From positions 1 through 5,804 of the forward strand of contig CALWMQ010000136.1 of the NCBI GenBank assembly GCA_944382025.1: a stretch of 5,804 bases of DNA. Direction: 5' to 3'. Position 1 is the first letter of the stretch. Each line of letters opens with the position of its first letter. This document shows positions 1-5,174 of the stretch, piece by piece. Made by a program: the position numbers and the translations under genes. Source of the DNA: an uncultured Clostridia bacterium (GTDB lineage Bacteria > Bacillota > Clostridia > Oscillospirales > Acutalibacteraceae). A model generated the notes under the pieces. The model saw only the letters and a list, made by a program, of their open reading frames with translations. It was not told the DNA's origin and searched no databases.

Positions 1-836
1 CCCTTATAACGCTGCATCATGGCCATCCGCATCCGCCGGTCCCCCATATCCAGGCCCAGCTCATCCACCTCCCTCCGGTCCAGAGCCTGCCGGGCGGTAT
101 CCGCGTTAATAACCCCGTTGTTCATCACCTGGGCGAAATCCCGTACCCGCTTGAGCATCCGGTTAGCGATCCGGGGGGTGCCCCGGCAGCGGGACGCAAT
201 TTCCAAAGCCCCCTCCTGATCACAGGGAATATCCAGGATCCTGGCGCTGCGGCTGACGATAGTCCCCAGTTCCTCCGGGGTGTACAGCTCCAGACGCAGG
301 ATCACGCCGAACCGGTCCCGCAGAGGGGCGGAAAGCTGGCCGGCCCTGGTGGTGGCGCCAATGAGGGTGAATTTAGGCAATGGCAGATGGATGGAAGCGG
401 CGCCCTGGCCCTTCCCATTGATAATATCGATGGAAAAGTCCTCCATAGCGGGATAGAGGATTTCCTCCACCGTCCGGGGAAGGCGGTGGATCTCATCAAT
501 AAACAGCACGTCCCCCTGGTCCAGATTGGTCAGCAGTGCCGCTAAATCCCCCGGCCGCTCCAGGGCCGGCCCGGAGGTAATCCGGAAATTCACCCCCAGC
601 TCATTGGCGATGATGGCAGCCAGTGTGGTCTTGCCCAGGCCCGGAGGGCCGTACAGCAGGACATGATCCAGGGCCTCGCCCCGGAGCTTGGCCGCGTCGA
701 TAAACACTGACAGGTTCCCTTTCACCTTTTCCTGGCCGATATATTCGGTTAACGCCCTGGGGCGAAGGGGATTATCCCCCTCGTCTTCCGGCAGATATTC
801 GGTGGAAACCATCCGGTTTTCATAATCCATTTCCAT
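1..836 (-). CDS. ruvB: Holliday junction branch migration ATPase RuvB (3' part outside window)
   Basis: RuvB is the AAA+ hexameric motor that, with RuvA, drives branch migration of Holliday junctions in recombination and repair. Translating from the ATG at 834-836 gives 278 residues before the window edge. Visible motifs are Walker A GPPGLGKT (63-70), Walker B DVLFIDEIHRL (109-119), sensor I GATTRAG (160-166), the arginine-finger segment APLRDRFG (170-177) and sensor II RGTPRIANR (218-226). Family length is about 335-345, so roughly the last 60 residues, most of the winged-helix DNA-binding domain, are missing only because the window ends. The start is supported by a run of six G (843-848 on the complementary strand) about six bases upstream; in-frame ATGs at 828-830 and 810-812 are less well placed. 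It is the last gene seen of ruvC-ruvA-ruvB, 35 bases after ruvA. The segment at 136-156 differs from the usual consensus but all catalytic motifs are intact. Confidence 0.97.
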   Translation of the reverse strand, partial: MEMDYENRMVSTEYLPEDEGDNPLRPRALTEYIGQEKVKGNLSVFIDAAKLRGEALDHVLLYGPPGLGKTTLAAIIANELGVNFRITSGPALERPGDLAALLTNLDQGDVLFIDEIHRLPRTVEEILYPAMEDFSIDIINGKGQGAASIHLPLPKFTLIGATTRAGQLSAPLRDRFGVILRLELYTPEELGTIVSRSARILDIPCDQEGALEIASRCRGTPRIANRMLKRVRDFAQVMNNGVINADTARQALDRREVDELGLDMGDRRMRMAMMQRYK

Positions 837-871
837 AGTCGTCCCCCCATGTTGGGCCGTTATCAGTGGTT

Positions 872-1477
872 TTAGCGTTTAGCCAGGGCTTTCAGCGCTT
901 CCCGAACCAGGGATTCCACCGGCAGGGCGCTGTCCAGCTTGCCTACAGCGGCGGACGCTTCCCCGGCGGTGAAGCCCAGCACCGTCAGGGCACTGACCGC
1001 TTCCGCGGCATTCCCCGCGGCACTGCTCCCCCCAGCCGGTGTATCCGGCAGGTCTATCCCTCCGGATACCTGCAGCTTTCCAACCTTATCCTTCATTTCC
1101 AGCACAATCCGCTGGGCAAGCTTGGGGCCCACCCCCTGAGCCCTGGTCAGGGCTTTGTAGTCCCCCGCCGCTACCGCCATGGCCACCCGCTCCGGTGACA
1201 GCTCCGACAGGATGGCATTGGCCGCCTTGGGGCCTACACCGGAGATAGCGGTGAGCTGCTTAAAACAGGCCAGTTCCCCCTGGTCGGCGAAGCCGAACAG
1301 TTCCATGGCGTCTTCCCGGACGCTGAGAATGGTGTACAGCATCGCTTCCTTGCCCACCGCCGGCAGCTGTCTGGCGGTATTCATGGTGACACTGCATTTA
1401 TACCCCACCCCGCCGCACTCGATAACCGCCATGCGAGGTTCCAGGTGGATCAGCACGCCCCGTACGCTGTAATACAT
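872..1477 (-). CDS. ruvA: Holliday junction DNA-binding protein RuvA
   Basis: RuvA tetramers bind the four-way junction, hold it open and load RuvB. The product has 201 residues, the normal family length. In order there is an N-terminal OB-fold (about 1-63), with the acidic pin E55-D56 in VREDAMELFGF; two helix-hairpin-helix motifs centred on ISGVGPKAA (78-86) and AQGVGPKLA (113-121); a flexible Gly/Ala/Ser-rich linker (about 137-157); and the C-terminal domain III that contacts RuvB (about 158-201). The reading frame is open 28 codons further upstream, but that extension overlaps ruvC and does not look like RuvA. The ATG at 1475-1477 has an AAGGAGAAGGAAG purine stretch just before it and begins the family-typical MYYSVRG. 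It lies 14 bases after the ruvC stop, so its ribosome binding site abuts the ruvC end and the two are probably co-translated. Confidence 0.97.
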   Translation of the reverse strand: MYYSVRGVLIHLEPRMAVIECGGVGYKCSVTMNTARQLPAVGKEAMLYTILSVREDAMELFGFADQGELACFKQLTAISGVGPKAANAILSELSPERVAMAVAAGDYKALTRAQGVGPKLAQRIVLEMKDKVGKLQVSGGIDLPDTPAGGSSAAGNAAEAVSALTVLGFTAGEASAAVGKLDSALPVESLVREALKALAKR

Positions 1478-1491
1478 AAACTTCCTTCTCC

Positions 1492-2007
1492 TTATCTTGT
1501 CATGAACCGGCCGCTGACGATCCCTCTCTTCAGGGGAGTCCCCCCGGTCTGCCCGTGGCAAATGGCGATAGCCAGGGCATCGGCGGTATCGTCAGGCTTA
1601 GGCACCTCTTTCAGGCCCAGCAGCCGCCGGGTCATCTCCATCACTTGGTTTTTTTCCGCTTTACCGAAGCCGGTTACCGCGCTTTTGACCTGCAGCGGAG
1701 TGTATTCATAAAGAGGAATACCGCACTTGCGGGCTCCCAGCAGAATGACTCCTCGTGCCTCCGCTACATCAATCGCGGTTTTCTGGTTGTTTTTAAAGTA
1801 CAGCTTTTCCACCGCTATGGCATCCGGCTGATGCCTGGCCAGCAGGGCGGTAAGCTCATCATAGATCATCTCCAGGCGGCGGGAAAAATCCATCCCCGCC
1901 GGGGTAAGGACAGCGCCAAAATCCACAGGGGTAAACCGGGCCCGTTCATAGCGGACCGCCCCCCATCCCACAATAGCGTATCCCGGATCGATACCCAGTA
2001 TCAGCAA
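1492..2007 (-). CDS. ruvC: Crossover junction endodeoxyribonuclease RuvC
   Basis: RuvC is the dimeric, metal-dependent resolvase that nicks Holliday junctions symmetrically. The product has 171 residues, normal for the family, with an RNase H-like fold. The four acidic catalytic residues can be placed as D7 (in LGIDPG), E67 (in AIAVEKLYF), and D140 and D143 (in PDDTADALAIAICH). The K/N-rich stretch FKNNQKTA (71-78) and the GKAEKNQV segment (115-122) are also typical of RuvC. The start codon is TTG (2005-2007): no in-frame ATG is suitably placed, the protein must begin just before LILGIDPG, and AGGAGGT lies six bases upstream. It is the first gene of the ruv operon and has a good promoter directly upstream. 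A complete RuvC argues for Clostridia rather than Bacilli. Confidence 0.97.
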   Translation of the reverse strand: MLILGIDPGYAIVGWGAVRYERARFTPVDFGAVLTPAGMDFSRRLEMIYDELTALLARHQPDAIAVEKLYFKNNQKTAIDVAEARGVILLGARKCGIPLYEYTPLQVKSAVTGFGKAEKNQVMEMTRRLLGLKEVPKPDDTADALAIAICHGQTGGTPLKRGIVSGRFMTR

Positions 2008-2013
2008 GCGCCC

Positions 2014-2020
2014 ACCTCCT
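2014..2020 (-). promoter_or_regulatory. Ribosome binding site that decides the TTG start of ruvC
   Basis: On the minus strand AGGAGGT, a perfect match to the 16S rRNA 3' end, sits six bases before TTG at 2005-2007. The only nearby ATG (2027-2029) is out of frame and upstream of this site, so TTG is the initiator. The strong site may compensate for the weak start codon. Confidence 0.85.
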
Positions 2021-2037
2021 GAAACTCATAACGGTTT

Positions 2038-2066
2038 ATTATAGCATATTCCTCACAGGGGTGCAA
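2038..2066 (-). promoter_or_regulatory. Promoter of the ruvCAB operon (sigma-A type, extended -10)
   Basis: Minus strand: TTGCAC (2061-2066), a 17-base spacer, then TATAAT (2038-2043), preceded by TGC, the extended -10 TGn motif. The -10 is a perfect consensus and the -35 matches at three of six positions. Transcription would start near 2031 and give a short leader of about 24 bases before ruvC. This makes ruvCAB independent of whatever is transcribed from the folded region upstream. No LexA box was recognised. Confidence 0.8.
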
Positions 2067-2179
2067 ACTTTTTCAGCCAGTCCCTTTCCGGAACGTCTAA
2101 AATCCCCCCCGCCATATCCACAGGCGGCATCGGCCGGGAATCGAGGGGAGTCCCTTTGCCTTCCTCCTATATCAGTCAT

Positions 2180-2202
2180 AACCACCGGCTAAGCCGATGG
2201 CT
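2180..2202 (-). repeat. Imperfect palindrome with three-base loop
   Basis: Arms at 2180-2189 and 2193-2202 form a 10-bp hairpin around the loop TTA on the minus strand, with two G-U wobbles that become A-C mismatches on plus. Tight hairpins of this style are typical of the ends of IS200/IS605-family elements and their non-coding derivatives, but also of structured RNAs. No transposase fragment was found nearby, so its origin is open. The overlapping short hairpin 2199-2203/2208-2212 would compete with it. Confidence 0.5.
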
Positions 2203-2816
2203 TGGGTAAGCCCTGGAAGGACATAGTACCGGCAAGCCCCTTAAGAGACACCGGAATTTATTCCACTGGCGTCACTCGCCCCGCGGCCCGTCAGCGGGCG
2301 ATTTTCTGTCCTAACGAAAGCTTTCCTATTTTCAGAAGGTTACTCGGCTCGCTTCGCCCTATGCTGGAAGCTAAAGCTTTTTACGGGGTACCCCCACCGG
2401 CAGAATCACTGGTTTCCAAAATCATGAGGGCTTCGGATTACACCGTATACACCGTAAACGGCACGTTCCGAAGCCCCTTCAACATATAGGGAGCCCTGTT
2501 CATGGGGAACACAGGGATGCCCTGCGCCTTACAGCCATTCACAATTCCTTATCGCGGTGGGATGGGGCGGATGCGAATACTTCCTGATCCGCCTTTTGAA
2601 AGCATGGCGGAAAAAGCCGATGGAGCTCAGGTGACCACGGAGGTTCCTCCGGCTTTTCCCTTCGGAAGCAATGGCAAAGCCCAGCCCGGCGTCTGCTAAG
2701 AGAATCACCAAGCCAGGTCTGCCTTTATTCCCATTTTACCACGCGTTTCCCAAGGGGCTTATACCGGACAATGCCGCTCCCGTCACCGTTAAGCCGGCCT
2801 GCCTGTAGGCTGGGCC
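2180..2816 (-). ncRNA. Candidate large structured RNA of unknown class (gene-free, densely folded region)
   Basis: No convincing protein gene lies here, but stems follow one another along its length. In plus coordinates: 2180-2189/2193-2202; 2276-2284/2294-2301 (one bulge); 2428-2437/2467-2476 (10 bp perfect); 2494-2501/2507-2516 (two-base bulge); 2566-2572/2587-2593 (7 bp perfect); 2609-2619/2650-2659 (one bulge); 2685-2690/2712-2717; 2796-2816. Two longer-range helices are possible: 2234-2242 with 2752-2760 (AAGCCCCTT with its complement, enclosing about 510 bases) and 2393-2399 with 2555-2561. The minus strand is favoured because 2180-2202 (two positions), 2685-2717 and the extension of 2393-2561 contain pairs that are G-U on minus but A-C on plus; only the 2796-2816 hairpin favours plus. 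No clear promoter or terminator was found for it, and ruvC has its own promoter. I see no hallmark motifs of RNase P RNA, tmRNA, SRP RNA or common riboswitches. Alternatives are a large ornate RNA such as OLE or ROOL, or a decayed IS200/IS605-type element. Ends are approximate. Confidence 0.4.
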
Positions 2817-2964
2817 TGTCCTTTATTCAAGCCTTGCCGCCCATTACTGGTTCTCGTACACCCGCTGTCTCCGCCGTTTTCCCTTGACACAAAAAACAGG
2901 CGGAAGGGGAATCAGACATCCGGTGTCTAGGATACGGACAAATGCCCCCTCGGCGGCGCAAACA
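2817..2964. other. Non-coding spacer with two local hairpins
   Basis: There is no gene that I can support here. Two inverted repeats are visible: 2871-2880 with 2893-2903 (10 bp with a bulged A) and 2914-2918 with 2924-2928 (5 bp). Neither is followed directly by a T-run in either direction, so neither is called a terminator. The TTGACA at 2884-2889 on plus has no matching -10 element. The spacer would contain the promoter of the folded region if that is transcribed on the minus strand, but only weak -10-like sequences are seen. Confidence 0.4.
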
Positions 2965-2995
2965 TAAAGGGACCGTTTACACAACGGCCCCTTTA
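2965..2995 (-). terminator. Terminator hairpin overlapping the stop codon of the 61-residue gene
   Basis: A 13-bp stem pairs 2965-2977 with 2983-2995 around a five-base loop. The single irregular pair (2972/2988) is G-U on the minus strand and A-C on plus, so it is built for minus-strand transcripts. The TAA stop at 2993-2995 is the first triplet of the hairpin, and the 3' side runs into TTTATGTTTG. The T-tract is interrupted, so termination may be partial, but strand and position fit the small gene exactly. Confidence 0.7.
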
Positions 2996-3178
2996 GAGCA
3001 AGGAAGAGGATTCCACTGCCGAAGGCTTGCTGGCCAGAAAAGCCAGCACCTTTTGATTCGCCTGAAGGCAGCCGTACCAGTAATACCATAAATCCTGAGA
3101 GTGCCGGTCAGACTGATTGGAATACACTTCTACCATGTGTTTACAGATGCAGATCTGTTCTTCCAGGTATTTCTTCAC
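2993..3178 (-). CDS. Small protein of unknown function (61 residues)
   Basis: I do not recognise the family. The product begins at GTG (3176-3178) and is hydrophilic at the N-terminus (KKYLEEQICICKH). It has an aromatic centre (LWYYWYGCLQ, about 30-39), an amphipathic stretch (ANQKVLAFLAS) and a Ser-rich tail. It looks like a small helical, probably cytoplasmic protein, with no signal peptide or clear transmembrane segment. Three Cys (10, 12, 37) are present and no known metal motif. Support for a real gene comes from its surroundings: an extended -10 promoter about 40 bases upstream, a G-rich GGGGGGTG site six bases or so before GTG (similar in style to the ruvB site), and a terminator hairpin starting at its stop codon. 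A shorter start at Met15 is possible. Overlapping frames on the same strand (for example 2844-3089) lack this support. Confidence 0.6.
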   Translation of the reverse strand: MKKYLEEQICICKHMVEVYSNQSDRHSQDLWYYWYGCLQANQKVLAFLASKPSAVESSSLL

Positions 3179-3216
3179 AGTACACCCCCCATGCTTCCAT
3201 ATATTTCCTCAATTTC

Positions 3217-3245
3217 AGTATACCATAAAATATATAGGATCACTA
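3217..3245 (-). promoter_or_regulatory. Promoter of the 61-residue gene (extended -10)
   Basis: Minus strand: TATACT (3217-3222) preceded by TGG, an extended -10 TGn motif. A weak -35 (TAGTGA, 3240-3245) lies 17 bases upstream in AT-rich DNA. Transcription would start near 3210, giving a leader of about 30 bases. The nine bases TGGTATACT also occur at the mdh promoter. Confidence 0.6.
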
Positions 3246-3344
3246 CAACGATTCATCAATATTTCATGATAACTTTTCGTAGGAATGATGGGAATGGCAG
3301 CTGCCGGCACCGTCGCTTGGCCCAGGCTGGAAATACATCGGGGA

Positions 3345-3836
3345 TTATCCGAATATTTTCACCGCCTGATTGGCCATCCGCTGCCCATACAGCCGGAATA
3401 CCGGTTCCGCCTCTTCCAGGTGATCCTTTAAAGCAACCGGGCCAAGATGAATAACCGGCTTGCCGCAGGCTCCTCCTCCGGAATAGAGCAGCATCCCCAA
3501 TACCATCAGGTGACTGAGAATCCCCTGTATAGCCAAATCCGCGCCCCCGTGGACATAGTCCGCCGTAGCAAAGGCGCCCCCCAGTTTCCCCGCCAGCCCT
3601 AGCCTGCGGGCATCACCGTCCAGCCATGTTTTCATTTCCCCGCTCATGCTGGCCAGATAGGTAGGGGTTCCCATCACAACACAGCAGCTTTCCGCCAGAT
3701 AGGCCGCGTCCGGTTCGTGAATAGGAAAAATACGGGCTTCCACACCCTCCACCATTTTCATGCCGTCCGCGATAGCCTGTGCCATCCGGCAGGTATTGCC
3801 GCTTTTGCTGTGATACAGCACCGCCATTTTTATCAT
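3345..3836 (-). CDS. Flavodoxin-family protein (FMN-binding, WrbA-like NAD(P)H oxidoreductase)
   Basis: A 163-residue single-domain flavodoxin fold, predicted to bind FMN and act in cytoplasmic electron transfer or quinone/NAD(P)H oxidoreduction; the true partner cannot be read from sequence. The N-terminal strand MAVLYHS leads into the FMN phosphate loop HSKSGNT (9-15). The segment GTPTYLASMSGEMKTWLD (56-73) matches the isoalloxazine-binding loop of WrbA-type proteins (PT..G.MS..M..FLD). GGAFATADYVHGGAD (86-100) followed by HLMVLGMLL matches the conserved flavin-binding and hydrophobic C-terminal half of the same group. WrbA proteins are usually nearer 190-200 residues, so this is a shorter relative. 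The ATG at 3834-3836 is used; AAGGA lies ten bases upstream and GGAAGG three. The ATG at 3825-3827 is an equally possible start, giving MAVLYHS. It is divergent from mdh. No clear terminator is seen in the 166 bases after it. Confidence 0.85.
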   Translation of the reverse strand: MIKMAVLYHSKSGNTCRMAQAIADGMKMVEGVEARIFPIHEPDAAYLAESCCVVMGTPTYLASMSGEMKTWLDGDARRLGLAGKLGGAFATADYVHGGADLAIQGILSHLMVLGMLLYSGGGACGKPVIHLGPVALKDHLEEAEPVFRLYGQRMANQAVKIFG

Positions 3837-3886
3837 ACGCCTTCCATCCTTTCCGTCTACCGCTTTACGAGAACTTTCCGAAAAAT

Positions 3887-3915
3887 ATTGTACTCACTCT
3901 GACAGGAAAATACAA
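3887..3915 (-). promoter_or_regulatory. Candidate promoter of the flavodoxin-family gene
   Basis: Minus strand: TTGTAT (3910-3915), a 17-base spacer, then TACAAT (3887-3892). The -10 matches consensus at five of six positions and the -35 at three. Transcription would start near 3880, about 44 bases before the gene. It is divergent from the mdh promoter, about 80 bases apart. Confidence 0.6.
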
Positions 3916-3995
3916 GATCGGTTATGGACGTTTAACGGGCGATGGAGAATATGTGAAAAAGTTGCCGGCTTCTGTCATAATCTTGGCAAAAGGGG

Positions 3996-4024
3996 TTTAC
4001 AAAAGGGAAATATAGTGGTATACT
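3996..4024 (+). promoter_or_regulatory. Strong promoter of mdh and malic enzyme genes
   Basis: TTTACA (3996-4001), a 17-base spacer, then TATACT (4019-4024) with a TGG extended -10 in front. Both hexamers match consensus at five of six positions and the spacing is ideal, which suggests high expression. The start would be near 4031, leaving a leader of about 145-160 bases. An inverted repeat TTGCC/GGCAA (3962-3966 and 3984-3988) flanks the upstream side and could be an operator, but no known regulator site (such as Rex) was recognised. Confidence 0.8.
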
Positions 4025-4040
4025 CCCATTATATTATCAT

Positions 4041-4119
4041 GGGGGAGAAGGCGGTTTCATTTAAAAAGGCCTTCCTTTCCCCCTGAAATATCCGCTTTTT
4101 CTTCTGGAAAAGCCCCGGA
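4041..4119 (+). promoter_or_regulatory. Two hairpins in the long leader of mdh
   Basis: The first stem pairs 4041-4052 with 4069-4083: 12 bp, GGGGGAGAAGGC against its complement with a three-base CTT bulge. The second pairs 4091-4099 with 4108-4119: TCCG plus CTTTT, with a CCC bulge. A small competing stem, CCCAT (4025-4029) with ATGGG (4039-4043), would use the base of the first. No T-run directly follows either stem, so these are not obvious terminators. They could stabilise the mRNA, serve as an attenuator, or form a protein- or ligand-binding leader. No known riboswitch consensus was recognised. Confidence 0.45.
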
Positions 4120-4175
4120 CTTCCTTTGGAACATCATGGGCCTTTCTCAAAAGATATAGTTGAGGAAATCCAGTC

Positions 4176-5144
4176 ATGGGAGAGAAACGTATGAAAAAAG
4201 GGAAGAAAATTACCATTCTCGGAGCGGGAAACGTGGGTGCCTCCATCGCCTATACCCTGGCGCTGGACGGCATGGCCTCTGAAATCCTGCTGATTGACAT
4301 CAATGAGAAAAAAGCCCAGGGGGAAGCGATGGATATCCTGCAGGGGACTCCCTTCTGCGCCCCCGTCAATATCCATGCCGGCGGTTATGCCGACGCGGTG
4401 AATTCCGATGTGGTTATTGTAACCGTCGGCCTGGCCCGTAAGCCCGGACAGACCCGTATCGATTTGGCCCAGGCCAATGTAAACATCATTAAATCGGTTA
4501 TGCCCCAGATCACCCGCTTCGCTCCGGACGCCGTATATGTGGTGGTCAGCAACCCGGTAGATATTATCACCTACGCGATCCTGAAAACCACCAATCTCTC
4601 CGAAAATCAGGTGTTCGGTTCCGGCACCATGCTGGATTCCGCCCGTTTAAGATCCCGCCTGGCCGAACATGTGGGACTCAATTCCAAAAATGTCCACGCC
4701 TACGTATTCGGGGAACATGGGGATACCTCCATGATCCCCTGGTCGCTGACCACCATCGCGGGAATGGAAATGAGCAAATACTGCACGTATGTGTGTGACC
4801 GCCATAACCACTGCGGCAAGGAAGAACTGAAGGATATTGAGGAGGATGTGCGCACCGCCGGGGCGCAGGTCATCGCCTTGAAAGGCGCTACTTTCTACGC
4901 CATCGCCCTTTCTGTCCGCCGGATCTGCGAATGTATCCTCCGGGACACCGATTCGGTGATGACCGTCTCCGCTATGATCCACAACCAGTACGGCATCAAC
5001 GACGTGTGCCTGAGCCTTCCCTTTGTGGTTGGCGCCCAGGGCATCCGCCGGGCCATTGTCCCCCCGCTGACCGATGAGGAATCAGAGCTTCTCCATAAGA
5101 GCGCCGATGCCCTCAAAGAGGTTATTTCTCAGCTGGATATTTAA
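4176..5144 (+). CDS. mdh: Malate dehydrogenase of the LDH/MDH superfamily (LDH-like scaffold)
   Basis: An NAD-dependent 2-hydroxyacid dehydrogenase of about 317-322 residues, the normal length. The Rossmann motif GAGNVGAS is at 16-23, with D41 at the end of the second strand (LLIDIN), suggesting NAD rather than NADP. Catalytic residues are R94 (in GQTRIDL), D154 and R157 (in LDSARLR) and H181 (in GEHGDT). The framework, including GEHGDTSMIPWS, looks like L-lactate dehydrogenase. However, the position holding the substrate-selecting Gln in LDH (ANQKPGE) is R88 (LARKPGQ), the arginine that selects oxaloacetate/malate in MDHs. With malic enzyme 30 bases downstream, malate dehydrogenase is preferred; many databases would name it L-lactate dehydrogenase. 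A Cys/His cluster lies at 203-213. Two starts are possible: ATG 4176 (GAGGA nine bases upstream) and ATG 4191 (GGGAGAG about six bases upstream, giving MKKGKKITILG). Both have acceptable sites and the second is at least as likely. Confidence 0.9.
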   Translation: MGEKRMKKGKKITILGAGNVGASIAYTLALDGMASEILLIDINEKKAQGEAMDILQGTPFCAPVNIHAGGYADAVNSDVVIVTVGLARKPGQTRIDLAQANVNIIKSVMPQITRFAPDAVYVVVSNPVDIITYAILKTTNLSENQVFGSGTMLDSARLRSRLAEHVGLNSKNVHAYVFGEHGDTSMIPWSLTTIAGMEMSKYCTYVCDRHNHCGKEELKDIEEDVRTAGAQVIALKGATFYAIALSVRRICECILRDTDSVMTVSAMIHNQYGINDVCLSLPFVVGAQGIRRAIVPPLTDEESELLHKSADALKEVISQLDI

Positions 5145-5174
5145 TTTTTATATATTGGAAAGGACTGTCAAACC

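Noticed and set aside
1555..2022. 155-residue open frame on plus opposite ruvC
   Set aside because: Antisense shadow of a gene with all catalytic residues identified; no own promoter or ribosome site.
2109..2127. Possible terminator CCGCC/GGCGG on minus followed by GGGGGATTTT
   Set aside because: Only five pairs, with G residues between stem and short T-run; too weak to call as the end of the candidate RNA.
2079..2157. Direct repeat AGTCCCTTT (2079-2087 and 2149-2157)
   Set aside because: Nine bases, about 60 apart, without flanking element structure; it could be chance and does not frame the folded region as a target duplication.
2045..2179. Short minus-strand frame beginning ATGACTGATATAGG just downstream of the folded region
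   Set aside because: About 43 codons, no good ribosome site, low-complexity Gly/Arg-rich product, and it overlaps the ruvC promoter.
2202..2489. 95-residue open frame on plus starting at TTG
   Set aside because: No ribosome binding site, and it crosses several stems of the folded region. The protein shows no recognisable domain; it looks like chance openness in GC-rich structured DNA.
2671..2723. Resemblance to a c-di-GMP-I riboswitch (GGCAAAGCC followed by CTAAG and GCCAGGT on plus)
   Set aside because: The first half of the aptamer with its GAAA-capped stem is absent, no gene starts downstream on plus, and wobble pairs here favour the minus strand.
2180..2816. RNase P RNA, tmRNA or SRP RNA in the gene-free region
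   Set aside because: I looked on both strands for GAGGAAAGTCC (RNase P), the tRNA-like TTCGA arm and alanine tag of tmRNA, and the SRP core AGGAAGCA motif, and found none. A covariance-model search would be decisive.
2844..3089. 81-residue open frame on minus
   Set aside because: It overlaps the better supported 61-residue gene in another frame and runs through its terminator hairpin; the composition is not protein-like.
4176..5144. L-lactate dehydrogenase as the primary name
   Set aside because: The scaffold is LDH-like, but the specificity position is Arg rather than Gln and the operon partner is malic enzyme, so malate dehydrogenase fits better.
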